Shown: piece by piece, positions 1 to 5,925 of the stretch
How the letters are laid out: the number at the start of each line of letters is the position of its first letter
Position numbering within the stretch: the stretch's first letter is position 1
Source of the DNA: Chloroflexota bacterium
GTDB lineage: Bacteria > Chloroflexota > Dehalococcoidia > SM23-28-2 > RBG-16-64-32
Length of the DNA: 10,249 bases
Assembly: GCA_005880055.1 (NCBI GenBank)
Contig: VBJS01000080.1
Span: 1 to 10,249 of the forward strand
Direction of reading: 5' to 3'
Position numbers and translations under genes: made by a program
Notes under the pieces: generated by a model
The model's input: the letters and a program-made list of their open reading frames with translations, nothing else
Databases searched by the model: none
Told to the model about the DNA's origin: nothing

Positions 1-638
1 TGGATGCGCTCGCCTTGCAGCGTTAGCCCAGCCGCGACGCCGACGACGGCGATGTCCATCTGCTTGCGCGGCGTGTGGCGCTGGTATGCGCTGCCGCTTC
101 CACTTGCCGGAGCCGGCACGATTACTTCGACGAGAAGCTCGCCCGCTTCGAGCGCCGTCAGTCCGGGGCCGACGAAGACCTCCTCGAGCGGTAGCGTGCG
201 GCGGCCATGTGGGCCGGCGATTACCGCCTGCGCTTCGAGGGCCAGCAGCGGTGGCGCCGTGTCTGCCGAGGGCGCGGCGTTGCAGAGGTTGCCCCCGAGA
301 GTGGCCATGTTCATGGTCTGGATGGAGCCGACGACGCCGGCGCCTGCCGCCAGCGCCTGGTAGCGCTCGCGGATCAGCGGGTGCTCTGCGATCTCCATCA
401 TCGTCGCGCCGGCGCCAATGCGGAGGCCGGCGCTCTCGCTGAAATCGATGCCTTTCAGTTCCGCGACTCGGCTCAGGTTCACGACGGCCGCCGGATAGGG
501 GAACCGCGTCGCCGCCTCCTTCATCTGGACCACGAGATCAGTGCCGCCTGCCAGCGGACGGGCTTCGGCTCCCCGCTGGGCGAGCAGGCCGATCGCTTCG
601 TCGAGGGTCCGGGGGGCGAGGTACTCGAAGCTGCGCAT
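1..638 (-). CDS. Molybdenum hydroxylase FAD-binding subunit (xanthine dehydrogenase / CO dehydrogenase subunit M family), 3' end outside window
   Basis: This is the medium, FAD-binding subunit of a molybdenum-cofactor hydroxylase. It would carry electrons between the iron-sulfur subunit and FAD in a cytoplasmic three-subunit enzyme. Translating the minus strand gives 212 residues beginning MRSFEYLAPRTLDEA. Both FAD-binding signatures are present: AGGTDL at residues 30-35 and ATLGGNLCNAAPSAD at about 112-126. The family is usually about 280-290 residues, so roughly the last 70, most of the C-terminal domain, lie beyond the left edge. An ATG at 644 is also in frame, but the AGAGGG at 645-650 would touch it. 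The ATG at 638 has the same AGAGGG six bases upstream and gives the typical family N-terminus. The partner subunits are not in the window and the substrate cannot be deduced. Confidence 0.9.
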   Translation of the reverse strand, partial: MRSFEYLAPRTLDEAIGLLAQRGAEARPLAGGTDLVVQMKEAATRFPYPAAVVNLSRVAELKGIDFSESAGLRIGAGATMMEIAEHPLIRERYQALAAGAGVVGSIQTMNMATLGGNLCNAAPSADTAPPLLALEAQAVIAGPHGRRTLPLEEVFVGPGLTALEAGELLVEVIVPAPASGSGSAYQRHTPRKQMDIAVVGVAAGLTLQGERI

Positions 639-670
639 GGGCATCCCTCTGGGCTTGTTGAGCGCTCATT

Positions 671-700
671 ATTCTAGCGCGGACGCGCGGCTGCTGTCAG
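671..700 (-). promoter_or_regulatory. Candidate sigma70-type promoter of the FAD-subunit gene
   Basis: On the minus strand there is CTGACA (695-700) as a -35 element, an 18-base spacer and TAGAAT (671-676) as a -10 element. It lies 33 bases before the chosen ATG. A short inverted repeat, CTGCT-GTC-AGCAG at 691-703, covers the -35 element and could be an operator. The match is by eye only. Confidence 0.5.
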
Positions 701-781
701 CAGTTGAGGTTTGTGGTAGGGCTCGCTCATCCGCTTCGGCTGCTTCGTGCTCAGGACAGGCTTCGATAGCTCCCAGGTTGG

Positions 782-797
782 CCGTCCGGCCGGACGG
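782..797. repeat. Perfect 16-bp palindrome in a divergent intergenic region
   Basis: CCGTCCGGCCGGACGG equals its own reverse complement with no spacer. It sits between two divergent genes, about 50 bases upstream of the rightward -10 element and about 80 bases upstream of the leftward -35 element. A loopless palindrome here fits a binding site for a dimeric regulator better than a transcription terminator. No regulator gene is next to it. Confidence 0.55.
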
Positions 798-845
798 AGG
801 ACGACTTCCGCATGCGAGCGTGTCGTACGGCTGACTTTTGGGCTG

Positions 846-851
846 TATAAT
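846..851 (+). promoter_or_regulatory. -10 element (TATAAT) for the muconolactone-isomerase-like gene
   Basis: A consensus TATAAT lies 27 bases before the ATG at 879. The upstream region has only a poor -35 match (TGTCGT at 821-826, 19-base spacing), so activation by a regulator is possible. The GAGGAGG at 864-870 would fall within the resulting transcript and is a strong ribosome binding site. Confidence 0.5.
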
Positions 852-878
852 CGTGCCGTCTCCGAGGAGGTGGGAGCC

Positions 879-1202
879 ATGTTGTTCTTCGTTAAAGCTA
901 CGTTGTACGAACAGCCGCCGATGCCGCGCGAGCAGTACCTGGGGATGATCGCTTCGACCTGGCAGCTCATCAAGCAGCTAGAGGAGCACGGGAAGGTGTT
1001 GGCAGGAGGCGCCTTCATCGGGCAGCGCGCGGGCTGCGTCATCCTGGATGTGGATTCCAACGAGGAGTTGAGCGACCTGCTTAACCGGCTGCCGCTCTCG
1101 GCCTACCTGGAGTGGGAAGTTGTGCCGCTGATTCCCGCCGACCGCGCGCTGGAATCGGCGAAGTGGGCGCTGCAGCAGATATCGCTGGCGCAGACACGCT
1201 AG
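879..1202 (+). CDS. Muconolactone delta-isomerase-like small protein
   Basis: The 107-residue protein resembles the muconolactone delta-isomerase family, small alpha/beta-barrel proteins (ferredoxin-like fold) that form oligomers. The classical enzyme isomerises muconolactone in the beta-ketoadipate pathway. Recognisable features are an N-terminal strand (MLFFVKATLYEQPPMPREQY), a helix ending LEEHGKVLAGGAFIGQRAG, and a second half with the LPLSAYLEWEVVPLIP segment. The reading frame is open further upstream, but the ATG at 879 has GGAGG (866-870) eight bases before it and gives the normal family N-terminus. No other aromatic-degradation gene is present, so the true substrate is unknown; many such orphan family members are not proven isomerases. 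Its stop is one base from the end of the convergent toxin gene. Confidence 0.75.
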   Translation: MLFFVKATLYEQPPMPREQYLGMIASTWQLIKQLEEHGKVLAGGAFIGQRAGCVILDVDSNEELSDLLNRLPLSAYLEWEVVPLIPADRALESAKWALQQISLAQTR

Positions 1203-1203
1203 A

Positions 1204-1467
1204 CTACAACCGGCGGTACGTCTGTTTGTCTCGCTTTGCGATTCGGATAACGAGGATCAGCAGTTCTTCGTCTCTGATCTCGTAAATCACCCTGTAGCCG
1301 CCGAGGCGGATTCGATAGACGTTTTCGGAGAACGCAAGTTTTCGGCAGCCAGGAGGTCGGGGCTGCTGCCCTAGGCGTCCAATCTTTATGTCTATGCGGG
1401 TAGCAGTTTTCGGTGGCAAGCGGCCGAGTTCGCGCTGTGCATGCGTTGTATAGCGGATCCTGAACAA
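1204..1467 (-). CDS. RelE/ParE-family toxin of a type II toxin-antitoxin pair
   Basis: This 87-residue basic protein has the RelE/ParE toxin layout: MFRIRYTTHAQRELGRLP at the start, a helical pair, then YRIRLGGYRVIYEI at about 51-64 and a C-terminal strand ending RIAKRDKQTYRR. RelE relatives cut mRNA on the ribosome and ParE relatives poison gyrase; the sequence does not decide between these. The conserved Arg59 of the YRVIYEI strand and the basic residues plus Tyr84 near the end resemble the RelE active-site region. The start is a TTG directly after the antitoxin's TGA, in the same frame, with no purine-rich ribosome binding site ahead (the preceding bases are C-rich). Translation therefore probably depends on ribosomes finishing the antitoxin. 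Length and N-terminus match the family. Confidence 0.85.
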   Translation of the reverse strand: MFRIRYTTHAQRELGRLPPKTATRIDIKIGRLGQQPRPPGCRKLAFSENVYRIRLGGYRVIYEIRDEELLILVIRIAKRDKQTYRRL

Positions 1468-1719
1468 TCAGGCGCGGCGGGGGGGACGACGGGACAGCTG
1501 CTCACGGATTTCGTCCTGGGTAGCCGCCCTCCCTGTGCGGTTGTATTCCGCGATCCGTTCAGCAGCTACTTGCCCGTCTTCTAAGTCCTCACGCAGTTGC
1601 AGCCACTCACGAAGGGCGCGGGCGAGCAGATCACCTGGATCCTCACCGGTCAGGCGGGAAATCTCCTGAAGATCCTGGTACAGCGAGTCGTCAACTTCGA
1701 CAGTACGCTTCATCCTCAT
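1468..1719 (-). CDS. Ribbon-helix-helix antitoxin
   Basis: This 83-residue protein starts MRMKRTVEVDDSLYQDLQEI, a beta-strand followed by two helices as in ribbon-helix-helix (MetJ/Arc-like) antitoxins. The charged C-terminal half (about 45-83) would wrap the toxin. Such proteins neutralise the partner toxin and repress their own promoter. The ATG at 1719 or the ATG at 1713 could be the start; neither has a clear ribosome binding site. The gene begins 21 bases after the peroxiredoxin stop, so it may be read with that operon or from a promoter inside it. A run of seven C on the coding strand (1479-1485) lies near the 3' end, encoding part of SRRPPRRA. Assignment rests on fold pattern plus the adjoining RelE-like toxin. 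Confidence 0.8.
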   Translation of the reverse strand: MRMKRTVEVDDSLYQDLQEISRLTGEDPGDLLARALREWLQLREDLEDGQVAAERIAEYNRTGRAATQDEIREQLSRRPPRRA

Positions 1720-1740
1720 TGCCAGTTCAGAATAACACGC

Positions 1741-2196
1741 TCAAACATCGAAGCCGAGGGCGCGGAAGATCTCCTCGTATTGCGTGGGGTTCCCCGGCTG
1801 GAACCACGGCTCGGCGTGGAGGATGCGCCCGCCTCGCTCGATGACGAACACGGCGCGGCGGCTGCGCTTGCCCGCCTCGTCGACAACGTCGTAGGCTTTC
1901 GCTGCGGTAAGGTCCTCGTCGCTCACGAGCGGGAAGGGGACGCCGCCGATCGCCGCCGAGAACTGCTTGTGCGATTCCAGGTCGTCGGCGCTGACAGCGA
2001 CTATCTCGGCGCCGAGTTGCTGCACGATCTCGTAGTCTTCTGCGAAGACCGACACTTCACTTGAACAGAGGGGTGTATTGTCCTCTGTGTAGAACGCCAG
2101 CAGGACGTTCTTGTTCCCCGCAACATCCTGCAGCCTCAGCTGCCCGGCGGTGCTGGGAAGCTCGAAATCGGGCGCCATGTCGCCTGCTTCAGGCAT
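1741..2196 (-). CDS. Peroxiredoxin (AhpC/TSA, Bcp/AhpE-like) with one cysteine
   Basis: This is a 151-residue thioredoxin-fold peroxidase that would reduce hydrogen peroxide or organic peroxides in the cytoplasm. It opens with MPEAGDMAPDFELPSTAG. The peroxidatic motif is FYTEDNTPLCSSE at about 35-47, with Cys44 as the attacking cysteine, Thr41 and Pro42 in the usual places, and Arg114 (RRAVFVIE) as the likely active-site arginine. Cys44 is the only cysteine, so the resolving cysteine seen in many Bcp/PrxQ proteins is missing. It must work as a 1-Cys enzyme recycled by an outside thiol, as described for mycobacterial AhpE. The ATG at 2196 overlaps the end of the methyltransferase gene by eight bases, and GGAG at 2212-2215 (minus strand) lies upstream. 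The two are almost certainly co-translated. Confidence 0.88.
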   Translation of the reverse strand: MPEAGDMAPDFELPSTAGQLRLQDVAGNKNVLLAFYTEDNTPLCSSEVSVFAEDYEIVQQLGAEIVAVSADDLESHKQFSAAIGGVPFPLVSDEDLTAAKAYDVVDEAGKRSRRAVFVIERGGRILHAEPWFQPGNPTQYEEIFRALGFDV

Positions 2197-3340
2197 CGGT
2201 TACTCCTTCTGCCCAACCGGTGAGAACAGCCTGGGGCTGGCCGCGGGTCTGCACCAGCGCTTTAATGCGGCCGAGTCCGGCGGGGTCCAGCAACTCGAGG
2301 ACGGCCCTCTTTCGCCGGTGGTACTCCTCGAGGTTCCGATCGCTTTCGCCAAGACGCAACGCCTCGCTGATCCCGAGGTTCGAAAGGAACTGTGACTGCG
2401 AGACGAGGCCAAGCGTGGCCAGTCCGGCCTGCTCACCGGCCCGGCCCACCGTCGTGAAGTCCACGTGCGCAGTCATGTCCTGCCGGCCGAGGCGCAGGTA
2501 CGGATCGCTGCCCGGGTTGTGGTGGTAGAAAGTAAGCAGCGTACCTTCCGTCCGCCAGGGCGCGTACAGCTCCGCGGCCTCGTAGCCGTAATCGAACGTG
2601 ATCAGGAAGCCGGAAGAGAGCCGTGCTGCCGCCTCGCCCATCCAGCACTCAGCGTCGAGGTTGACATCCGTCAGGCAACGAGCAGGGGGATCGATCCCGA
2701 GCCGCGAGAAATAATCCTCTAGGGCGGGCGTGCTGGGCGGGCGAAACTCTTCGACGAAGCGCCGTCCGTCCCAACCGACGAACAGTTCGAGCATGCCTTC
2801 ATCGCGGGCCGAGACGCGGTGCACCGGCATCGCGTCCAGCAGTTCGTTGCTGAGGATGCAGCCGGTTATCGCCTGCGGCAGGCAGGCCTCCCAGCGCACG
2901 TGCTCCGTAAGGCGCTCTGACTCGAGGAGGTCTCGTTGACGGCGGGTCATCGCCGGGCTAGAGTCAATGAGGATGTACCGTAAGCAATCGAGAAAATCGG
3001 GCGCTGTTCGCGCTGCCCAGGAGAGTACATCGCGGCAGAGCGTGCCGTTGCCGGCGCCGGGTTCGACGATATCGAACGTCCCCGGCCGACCCAGGAGATG
3101 CCACATCTCGCGCAGCTGGCGCCCGATCATAACGCCAAAGAGTGGGCTCACTTCCGGGCTGGTCAGGTAATCGCCCGCCCGGCCGATCTTCTCGCCGGGC
3201 GAACAGTAATAGCCGAGGCCCGGCTCGTAGAGGGCCATCGCCATGAAATCCTGGAAGGTGATCGGGCCGTCCCCTTGGATGCGCTCGATGACCGCTTCCT
3301 TGAGCGCAAGGTTCTCGGAAGATGAGGCGAATTCGGTCAC
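2189..3340 (-). CDS. SAM-dependent methyltransferase, MidA/NDUFAF7 family
   Basis: The protein is class I methyltransferase-like and belongs to the family of NDUFAF7/MidA, which methylates an arginine of a complex I subunit in mitochondria; bacterial substrates are unproven. Numbered from the GTG at 3340 (383 residues), the family signature GDYLTSPEVSPLFG is at about 56-69, the glycine-rich SAM loop EPGAGNGTL at about 93-101, and SNELLDAMPV, the family's conserved post-strand motif, at about 164-173. The frame stays open to a TTG at 3457 and has an ATG at 3442 and a GTG at 3355. Family alignment puts the core start (LKEAVIERI followed by GPITFQDFM) just after 3340, so the shorter start is preferred, although no start has a good ribosome binding site. 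It overlaps the peroxiredoxin by eight bases and diverges from marR. Confidence 0.85.
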   Translation of the reverse strand: MTEFASSSENLALKEAVIERIQGDGPITFQDFMAMALYEPGLGYYCSPGEKIGRAGDYLTSPEVSPLFGVMIGRQLREMWHLLGRPGTFDIVEPGAGNGTLCRDVLSWAARTAPDFLDCLRYILIDSSPAMTRRQRDLLESERLTEHVRWEACLPQAITGCILSNELLDAMPVHRVSARDEGMLELFVGWDGRRFVEEFRPPSTPALEDYFSRLGIDPPARCLTDVNLDAECWMGEAAARLSSGFLITFDYGYEAAELYAPWRTEGTLLTFYHHNPGSDPYLRLGRQDMTAHVDFTTVGRAGEQAGLATLGLVSQSQFLSNLGISEALRLGESDRNLEEYHRRKRAVLELLDPAGLGRIKALVQTRGQPQAVLTGWAEGVTDA

Positions 3341-3362
3341 GCCAGATTCGGTCACGCCAGAT
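3331..3362. repeat. 15-bp tandem duplication at the methyltransferase start
   Basis: The unit ATTCGGTCACGCCAG occurs twice head to tail (3331-3345 and 3346-3360) and the third copy begins AT. On the minus strand each unit contains a GTG in the methyltransferase frame (3340 and 3355), so the duplication doubles the candidate start codon and inserts five residues in frame. It looks like a replication-slippage product. Confidence 0.85.
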
Positions 3363-3430
3363 ATGGTATCACTGAGTGGCGGCCGTTTTGCGGGTAGGGT
3401 GGGGCCGAATCGATGTGTTAAACTATGCCG

Positions 3431-3445
3431 CAAATTCAACATTTG
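3431..3445. promoter_or_regulatory. Candidate MarR operator (inverted repeat CAAAT-N5-ATTTG)
   Basis: The two 5-base arms are perfect inverted repeats separated by TCAAC. The site is AT-rich in a GC-rich setting, lies just downstream of a possible -10 element (TAAACT, 3419-3424) and ends just before the marR ribosome binding site. MarR proteins commonly repress their own operon from such sites. It also lies in the gap shared with the divergent methyltransferase gene. Confidence 0.45.
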
Positions 3446-3461
3446 TACGGAGAGCAACCAA

Positions 3462-3929
3462 TTGGATGAGCGCGCGATGCGTGACGAAGCATTTTACCTG
3501 GTCGCCAAGCTGGTCGGGCGCTCGGACCCGAGCAGACTTGAAGCGTGGGCGGGCCTGGGCCTGACCATAACGCAGTTGCGGGTGCTGTTCATGCTGCGCG
3601 CTGAAGCCGGGCTGGCTGCCGGCTCTCTGGCCGAGAAGCTGGGCGTCACGCCTTCCACCCTCACCCGCATCGTCGACCGCCTGGCGCGCAACGAACTGGT
3701 GAGGCGGGATGCGGGTGAAGACGACCGCCGGCTGGTCCGCCACTGGCTGACGGCGTCGGGCCTCGCCGTCGTCGAGGAGATTGAGCGCACCGGCCGAGAG
3801 CGCATGGACCGTGTCTTCGACAGGATGAGCGCTGAGGAGTTGCACGTGCTGGTGAAGGCGCTGGAAAGCTGGGCAAAGGCATCAGACGCCGCGGACGAAG
3901 CTGAGGAGACGGCGAGGGTGGGAGTTTAA
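3462..3929 (+). CDS. MarR-family transcriptional regulator
   Basis: This is a 155-residue winged helix-turn-helix regulator, probably a dimeric repressor whose DNA binding is relieved by a small molecule. From the TTG start, the recognition region AGSLAEKLGVTPSTLTRIVDRL covers about 53-74 and is followed by the wing RRDAGEDDRRLVRHWLT with the conserved Asp-Asp-Arg. N- and C-terminal helices would form the dimer. The TTG at 3462 has GGAGAG (3449-3454) at good spacing. An ATG at 3477 is in frame but has only a weak GATGAG ahead of it, and would give a 150-residue protein. The stop is two bases before the start of the multidrug exporter, so the two form one operon and the exporter's substrates are likely the inducers. 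Confidence 0.88.
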   Translation: MDERAMRDEAFYLVAKLVGRSDPSRLEAWAGLGLTITQLRVLFMLRAEAGLAAGSLAEKLGVTPSTLTRIVDRLARNELVRRDAGEDDRRLVRHWLTASGLAVVEEIERTGRERMDRVFDRMSAEELHVLVKALESWAKASDAADEAEETARVGV

Positions 3930-3931
3930 GC

Positions 3932-5731
3932 ATGGCGGCTACCGTCCAACCGGGGGTCCGCTCACTATCGCAGATGAGCGGGCGTACGAAGGCCGTCGTC
4001 ATGGCCGGCACGATGCTGGGGCTGTTCACGGCGGCGATGGACCAGACGGTTGTCGGTACTTCCATGCCGCGGATCATCGCCGACCTCGGCGGCTTCGGGC
4101 TGTTTTCCTGGGTGGGCACGGGCTTCATGCTGGCTTCTACCGCCACTGTGCCTATCGTCGGGAAGCTAACGGACATCTTTGGGCGGAAGCCGTTCTACAT
4201 GGCGGGCGTGGCAATCCTGCTCGCCGGCTCTGCGCTCAGCGGCTCCTCGCAGAACGTCGAGCAGTTGATCGCCTTTCGAGTCATCCAGGGGCTGGGCGCA
4301 GGCATGATCATGGGTATCGCCTTCGCCATTCTGGGGGACGTTTTCGCGCCGGCGGAGCGTGCGCGCTGGGCAGGCCTGATGTCAGGAGTTTTCGCCTCGG
4401 CCAGCGTGCTGGGCCCGCTGATCGGTGGCACCCTCACGGACCATGCGAGCTGGCGATGGGTCTTCTACGTGAACCTGCCGATGGGCGGCCTGGCGCTGCT
4501 GGTCCTTTTCTTCGGGATGCCGCAGATCAGGCCGTCCGGGAATGCCCGCCTGGATTACCGCGGTATCGTGCTGCTGCTAGCGATGGTTGTGCCACTTCTG
4601 CTGGCCCTTTCCTGGGCGGGTAGCCGCTACGAGTGGGCTTCCTTTCAGGTGATCGGGCTGCTGTCATGGGCCGCGGCCGTTCTCGTCATCTTCACCTACG
4701 CGCAGCTGCACACCGAGGAGCCGTTGCTGCCGGTCTCGTTGTTCCGCAACCGCGTCTTCGCCGTTTCGGGGCTGATCACGCTGGTCAGCGGCTTCGCGAT
4801 GATGGGGAGCTTGTTTTACATCCCGCTTTTCGTGCAAGGGGTCATCGGCAAATCGGCCACGAACTCCGGGTTTGTCACTATGCCGATGATGATCTCGATG
4901 GCCATCGCCAGTGCTATCGCGGGGCAATTGATGTCGCGATTCGGTCGCTACCGAATACTGGGAGCACTGGGCCTTGCCGTCATCGTGTGCGGCGCCTTTT
5001 TGCTCTCTCGCATGGACGTCAACTCGACAAGCACGGACGCGACAGTGGCGATGATCGTCTTCGGCGCCGGCCTGGGATCGTCGATGCCGCTTTACATGCT
5101 CGCCGTGCAGAACGCCGTTCCCTACCGCGTGATGGGCGTCTCCACCTCCACTTTGCAATTCTTGCGCTCTGTGGGCGGGACGATGGGCGTTGCAGTCATG
5201 TTCTCGATAATCCAGGCGAACTACCATACCGGTTTGGCGGCTAACGTGCCTGCGCCCGTGCAGGCGCAGCCGCAACTATTCGGGGCGCTGAGAGACCCGC
5301 AGTTCCTCCTGAACAACACCGCTTATCAAGCGATCCAGGGATCGTTCCTGAACCTGGGTGCTCAAGGGCAGACGCTGTTTAACCAGACCATCTTCGGCGT
5401 CAAAGAATCGCTGGCGAGCTCGATCTCGGATGCGTTTCTCATATCGACGTTTGTCATGGCAGGGGCGGTTGTGATTGCGCTGTTCATGAAGGAAGTGCCG
5501 CTGCGCAAGGTGCACAATGTGGAAGAGGATGAGCCGGTGGACAGCGATACTCGGCCGACCACAGTCGGGGCGCCGGCGGCGGCTTCGCCGACGATAGCGG
5601 GCGGCGCCAATGGGCACTCCGCCGGGAGCGTACCCACTGCGGCCCCTTCCTCGCGGTGGTTGGCGCCCCTCGCCGTCTTTGCGCTGCTGGCTGCCGGCCT
5701 GCTGGCCTGGACGCGTGCCGGGCGCCGATAA
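3932..5731 (+). CDS. MFS multidrug exporter, DHA2 (EmrB/QacA) family, 14 TM plus C-terminal extension
   Basis: This 599-residue inner-membrane proton antiporter probably expels toxic hydrophobic compounds. TM1 carries MDQTVVGTSMP (about 36-46), the D1-type motif with Asp37. The loop between TM2 and TM3 carries motif A, GKLTDIFGRKP, at about 77-87. Motif C-like SVLGPLIGG at about 158-166 in TM5 is typical of exporters, and SWRWVFYVNLPMG follows at about 173-185. A long loop at about 430-495 precedes the last canonical helix (about 501-519). After it comes an acidic, then Ala/Gly/Pro/Thr-rich linker (about 527-574) and an extra hydrophobic stretch at about 577-594, unusual for this family. The ATG is two bases after marR, with GGGAG at the end of marR as ribosome binding site. 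The substrate is not evident. Confidence 0.92.
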   Translation: MAATVQPGVRSLSQMSGRTKAVVMAGTMLGLFTAAMDQTVVGTSMPRIIADLGGFGLFSWVGTGFMLASTATVPIVGKLTDIFGRKPFYMAGVAILLAGSALSGSSQNVEQLIAFRVIQGLGAGMIMGIAFAILGDVFAPAERARWAGLMSGVFASASVLGPLIGGTLTDHASWRWVFYVNLPMGGLALLVLFFGMPQIRPSGNARLDYRGIVLLLAMVVPLLLALSWAGSRYEWASFQVIGLLSWAAAVLVIFTYAQLHTEEPLLPVSLFRNRVFAVSGLITLVSGFAMMGSLFYIPLFVQGVIGKSATNSGFVTMPMMISMAIASAIAGQLMSRFGRYRILGALGLAVIVCGAFLLSRMDVNSTSTDATVAMIVFGAGLGSSMPLYMLAVQNAVPYRVMGVSTSTLQFLRSVGGTMGVAVMFSIIQANYHTGLAANVPAPVQAQPQLFGALRDPQFLLNNTAYQAIQGSFLNLGAQGQTLFNQTIFGVKESLASSISDAFLISTFVMAGAVVIALFMKEVPLRKVHNVEEDEPVDSDTRPTTVGAPAAASPTIAGGANGHSAGSVPTAAPSSRWLAPLAVFALLAAGLLAWTRAGRR

Positions 5732-5747
5732 CGAGGCCGGGCACGGG

Positions 5748-5761
5748 GAGCCGTAAGGCTC
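5748..5761 (+). terminator. Weak hairpin after the exporter gene
   Basis: GAGCC-GTAA-GGCTC can form a 5-bp stem with a 4-base loop, extendable by G-T pairs, 17 bases after the exporter stop. There is no T tract, so intrinsic termination is uncertain. Confidence 0.25.
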
Positions 5762-5793
5762 TTCGGTAAGGGCACGTCGCCTCCCCCAGCTCT

Positions 5794-5811
5794 GTCAGGT
5801 TGAAACCTGAC
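5794..5811. repeat. 8-bp perfect inverted repeat in the marR operon / tup operon gap
   Basis: GTCAGGTT-GA-AACCTGAC pairs over all eight positions. As RNA it would form a 7-bp stem with a UGAA loop, flanked by C-rich sequence on both sides and with no T tract. It could be a terminator-like stem, an operator for the tup operon, or one copy of a dispersed palindromic repeat. Only one copy is in this window. Confidence 0.5.
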
Positions 5812-5910
5812 CCCCAGAAACCGAGGGCAAGGAGCCTGATTCCGGCGGACCAGTGGAGGTCTCAACGAGCCGCTTTGCTCCGGCGGCGAGTACCATGGCG
5901 GCGCGCCTCG

Positions 5911-5916
5911 TAAAAT
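5911..5916 (+). promoter_or_regulatory. Possible -10 element (TAAAAT) just before tupB
   Basis: TAAAAT matches five of six consensus positions and lies nine bases before the tupB ATG, so transcription would start at or very near the ATG (a near-leaderless message). No convincing -35 element is at the right spacing. Confidence 0.3.
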
Positions 5917-5925
5917 GGCGGTGCT

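Noticed and set aside
207..677. Rightward open frame of 156 codons across the left end
   Set aside because: It lies antisense to the FAD-subunit gene, which has both FAD motifs; the frame has low-complexity Arg/Ala/Gly content and no family resemblance.
3243..3461. Upstream extension of the marR frame to an ATG at 3243
   Set aside because: This would overlap the methyltransferase N-terminus, add about 73 residues absent from MarR proteins, and ignore the ribosome binding site at 3449-3454.
4664..5275. Long leftward open frame inside the exporter gene
   Set aside because: High-GC antisense shadow of the MFS gene; its product is His/Arg-rich with no hydrophobic or domain pattern.
5732..5925. 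A small protein gene in the gap before tupB
   Set aside because: No open frame with a ribosome binding site was seen; the gap is explained by inverted repeats and a possible promoter.
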